Shown here one piece after another: positions 14,635 to 17,149 of a stretch of DNA of 17,149 bases (positions are counted from its first letter, which is position 1; the number at the start of each line of letters is the position of its first letter). The DNA lies in NCBI GenBank assembly GCA_027604665.1, contig JADGIZ010000278.1, forward strand, positions 1-17,149, given 5' to 3'. This DNA comes from Polyrhizophydium stewartii. Taxonomy: Eukaryota > Chytridiomycota > Chytridiomycetes > Rhizophydiales. A program made the position numbers and the translations under genes. Under the pieces are notes generated by a model. The model was not told where the DNA came from, did not search any database, and saw only the letters and a program-made list of their open reading frames with translations.

Positions 14635-17149
14635 TCATGAGGACTTGGTTTCTTTGGAGGCCGCGGCCGGGGCCTCGCTCTGCGCAGGAGCGGCGGGCTG
14701 GGCCGCTGGTGCGCCTTCCGCGGGAGCAGCAGCCGCCGCCGCGGGAGTAGGAGCTGCGGCAGGCTTGTCCTTGGCCTTCTTCTCCTCGTCGCGCTTCGCG
14801 GGAATGATCTCGCCGTGGCCCTCGTTGTCAGACTCCTCGACGAGCGTGAGGATCTCCTTGAGCGCCACCATGCCGTCGTTGTCCGAGTCAAGGTGCGTGA
14901 GAATACGCTTGATCCGGTCGTCGTTGGGATGGTCGCGGATCACGCGCAGCGCGCTCTCGAGCTCCTCGATCGGCATCTTGCCCTCCTCGTCGGGGCGAAC
15001 GAGGTTGAGCTTGGATCCAATCTCGCTGTCGTACTTGGCCAGCTCGTTCTCGATGCCCGAGATCATCTTGTCGACGCGGCTCGTGAGGCGGTCGGCCGTC
15101 TTGGACACGGTCTTTTGGGTCACTTGGACGAGCTCCTCGATGTCCTGCGCACGGTGTCGGGGCGGCGGGCGTCTCAGACGGCGCAGGGGCAGGAGCATAG
15201 TCGCGCGGTGCAGCGAGCCATACCTCCTTGAAGTCCTTCTGCTCTTCCTTGAGGTCGTCGAGGTCCTCCTTGACGTCCGACAGGGCCGAGTCGGTCGTAA
15301 TGGTTTTGATGGCTTCGCCCAGCTTCTTGAGCTCCTCCTCGGAGAGCTTCTCCTCGACCTCGGGTTCCGGCGCAGGGGCGGCGGCGGCGGTGGCAGGCTG
15401 CTCGGCAGCAGCCGGTGCAGCGGCCGTTGCCTTGTCGGCCGTCGCAGCCGCAGGGGCGCTGGCAGGAATGCCGGAGGCGGCGGGCTTGGGCGGGCGGAGC
15501 ACGGTCAGCCAGCATAATCCAACCGCATTAGCCGAATTGGGGCAATCTCACCTTGGCGGCGATTGGAGCGGCGGCGGCAGTAGCGGCGGCGGGTGCGGGC
15601 GGCGCAGCAGTCGCGGCCGATGGAACAGGCGCAGTAGCAGGGGCGGCAGGTGCTTCGGTTGGTGCCGCAGGTGCAGATGCGGCAGGGGTGGCAGCCGGAT
15701 CAGAGCTGACGGCTGCGGCCGGCGTGGCGGAGGCGGCCGTTGATGGGCTGGCAGCCGTGGCAGCGGCAGCGGCATCGAGTGCAGCCGGCGCGGCTGTCTT
15801 GGCCGCCGCCCCCAGCTCCTCCTTTGCCTTCTTGGTCGCCTCGAGCCCCTTGGCCTTCTTGGCGGCCTTGACTGCAGCCTCCTGCTCCAGCTCGTCGGCA
15901 ATCATCTCCTCTTGCTCCTTGAGCACCTCGAGCTTCTGCTTGTTCGTCGCGACACCGCTGGCCTCGTTGACCTTGAGCTGCGCCTCGTTGATGACCTGGT
16001 GCGGAAGCGACGACAGGGTGGCCTGCAGGGCCTCGGCGCGCTTCTCAATGGCATCGTCCATCGAGGCGGGCAGGCGCTCGGTCGTGAGGAAAGCCTGCGA
16101 GAGCAGCAGCAGCGACGATGGGATCTTGTGGACCAGGTGGAGGTCGAGCCACTGCTGGAGCTCGGAGCGCATGCGTGCGGGCGACACGCCAACGGTGCGG
16201 ATGCCGCGTGCTAGGCACACCTGCTGCAGCTCCTGCATGCTGAGCGAGTCGACGCCCTCTGCGGCAATGAGCTGGTCGTCGGCCTCGAGGTACTTGAGGC
16301 GGCGCTCGATCTGGTGGCGCAGGAACGTGTCGGTGCCAAACGCATTGAGGTTCATGTACTTTGCCATGCTGATGAGCTGCGGACGCGAGAGGTTGGTGAG
16401 GGTGAGCTCGTCTTGGAACTTGCGCGCGATGCGCAGAATCTCCTCCGACGGCGCCGACTGGCCCGAGTTGCGGTAGCGCATGAAGAACTCGTTGAACTCC
16501 TTGGCGGCTTGGTTGTTTGAGGCGCCTGAGATGGCAAACTCGGCGACAGTCTCCTGGAGGAACTTGGCCATCTGGATGCGGACCTTGAGCAGCTTCTTCT
16601 TCTTCTCCTCCTCCTGGAACTTGCTCTCGAACGTGCTCGGCAGCATGTTCGGGAAGAAGCGCAGCAGCAGCGGCAGCGCCAGCTCGAGGAATGGAATGGC
16701 GACAATCACAACAAACGGCACCAGGCGGAGCAGGTCGCCCGTCGTGCGCCGCAGCTGACGCATCTCGCGGCGCGTGAGCTTGTGGCCGTTGAGCAGCTTG
16801 ATCAGCAGGCGGCCCGAGATGACGAGCTCGGCGCCGAGCAGCTTGGTGCCGTGCCAGTAGTGGATGGCCTCGTCCTTGACTCGCACCCAAAGCGACTTTT
16901 TGGGCTCGGGTGCCGGCGCGGGGCTGAGCGGCAGCTCCGACGCCTCGACCTTGGCCTCGCGAATCGCCGTCTCGACGACGGTCTCGGGCTTAATGACCGG
17001 CTTGGCTGGCGCGGGCGTCGCGGGCGTGGGCGCCGTTCCCTTCGCGGGGGGGCGGGGGGGGTCGCCCCCGCCGCGCGCCGCCGCCCACGGCCTGCTGTAT
17101 GCTGCTGGTGCTGTCGGCTCGCAAGCGCTGACCCGCGCGCGGCCGCGCC
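14635..17149 (-). CDS. LETM1: LETM1-type mitochondrial inner-membrane protein with EF-hand (5' partial)
   Basis: LETM1/Mdm38 proteins sit in the inner mitochondrial membrane and act in cation/proton exchange, volume control and ribosome association. Visible exons: 17149-15552 (open to the window edge), 15484-15224 and 15144-14635, with introns 15485-15551 (67 bp) and 15145-15223 (79 bp), both phase 0; about 788 residues are visible. The targeting peptide and start lie outside. Visible: Ala/Pro-rich N-terminal part, then KKSLWVRVKDEAIHYWHG, NGHKLTRRE, one hydrophobic membrane segment (LLRLVPFVVIVAIPFLEL), the family signature FPNMLPSTF, and the LETM/ribosome-binding-like domain to ~16030. A coiled-coil-prone Lys/Glu region and a ~110-residue Ala/Pro linker follow. 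The C-terminal exon holds a canonical EF-hand loop DSDNDGMVALKE (14854-14889). The Ala/Pro/Lys tail is unusual in length. Placement of the first join (K-PAASG) is the least certain. Confidence 0.93.

Overview
This is a GC-rich eukaryotic nuclear window holding seven protein-coding genes. Introns are short (mostly 57-155 bp, longest 359 bp) and many carry a CTGAC-type branch point close to the acceptor. The gene set suggests a zoosporic (chytrid-like) fungus: a stand-alone fungal-type GTP cyclohydrolase II, a phosphoglycerate mutase of the cofactor-independent class, a fungal-type splicing J-protein, and a homologue of animal C11orf65/MFI. The lineage is inference. No prokaryotic operon, mobile element, CRISPR array, tRNA or rRNA gene was seen.

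Layout. 1-3507 (+): 3' part of an intronless gene with a degenerate protein kinase domain, a long disordered Ala/Pro/Ser-rich linker with an uninterrupted (CAG)25 polyglutamine tract, and a C-terminal WD40 propeller. 3508-3933: convergent intergenic region with a long pyrimidine tract. 3934-5969 (-): 2,3-bisphosphoglycerate-independent phosphoglycerate mutase, three exons. 6470-7987 (-): GTP cyclohydrolase II (riboflavin pathway), two exons. 8405-10055 (-): DNAJC8/Spf31-like J-protein, three exons, with a Pro/Gly/Tyr-rich tail. 10185-11137 (-): ATPSCKMT/FAM173-type membrane-anchored methyltransferase, two exons. 11138-11294: compact divergent promoter. 11295-14428 (+): C11orf65/MFI homologue with three IQ motifs, nine exons, one apparently GC-AG intron. 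14635-17149 (-): LETM1-type mitochondrial inner-membrane protein with an EF-hand, 5' end outside the window.

Most genes are independent housekeeping genes. The exception is the right-hand third. A predicted ATP-synthase c-subunit lysine methyltransferase and an MFI homologue share a 157-bp divergent promoter, and LETM1 lies immediately beyond, so three neighbours have mitochondrial links in other eukaryotes. The strongest candidates for something undescribed are the pseudokinase-polyQ-WD40 architecture, the three-IQ fungal MFI protein, and a perfect 11-bp stem that would bury the GC donor of its first intron. All exon joins were inferred by eye from reading frame, splice signals and family similarity; no alignment or transcript data were available.
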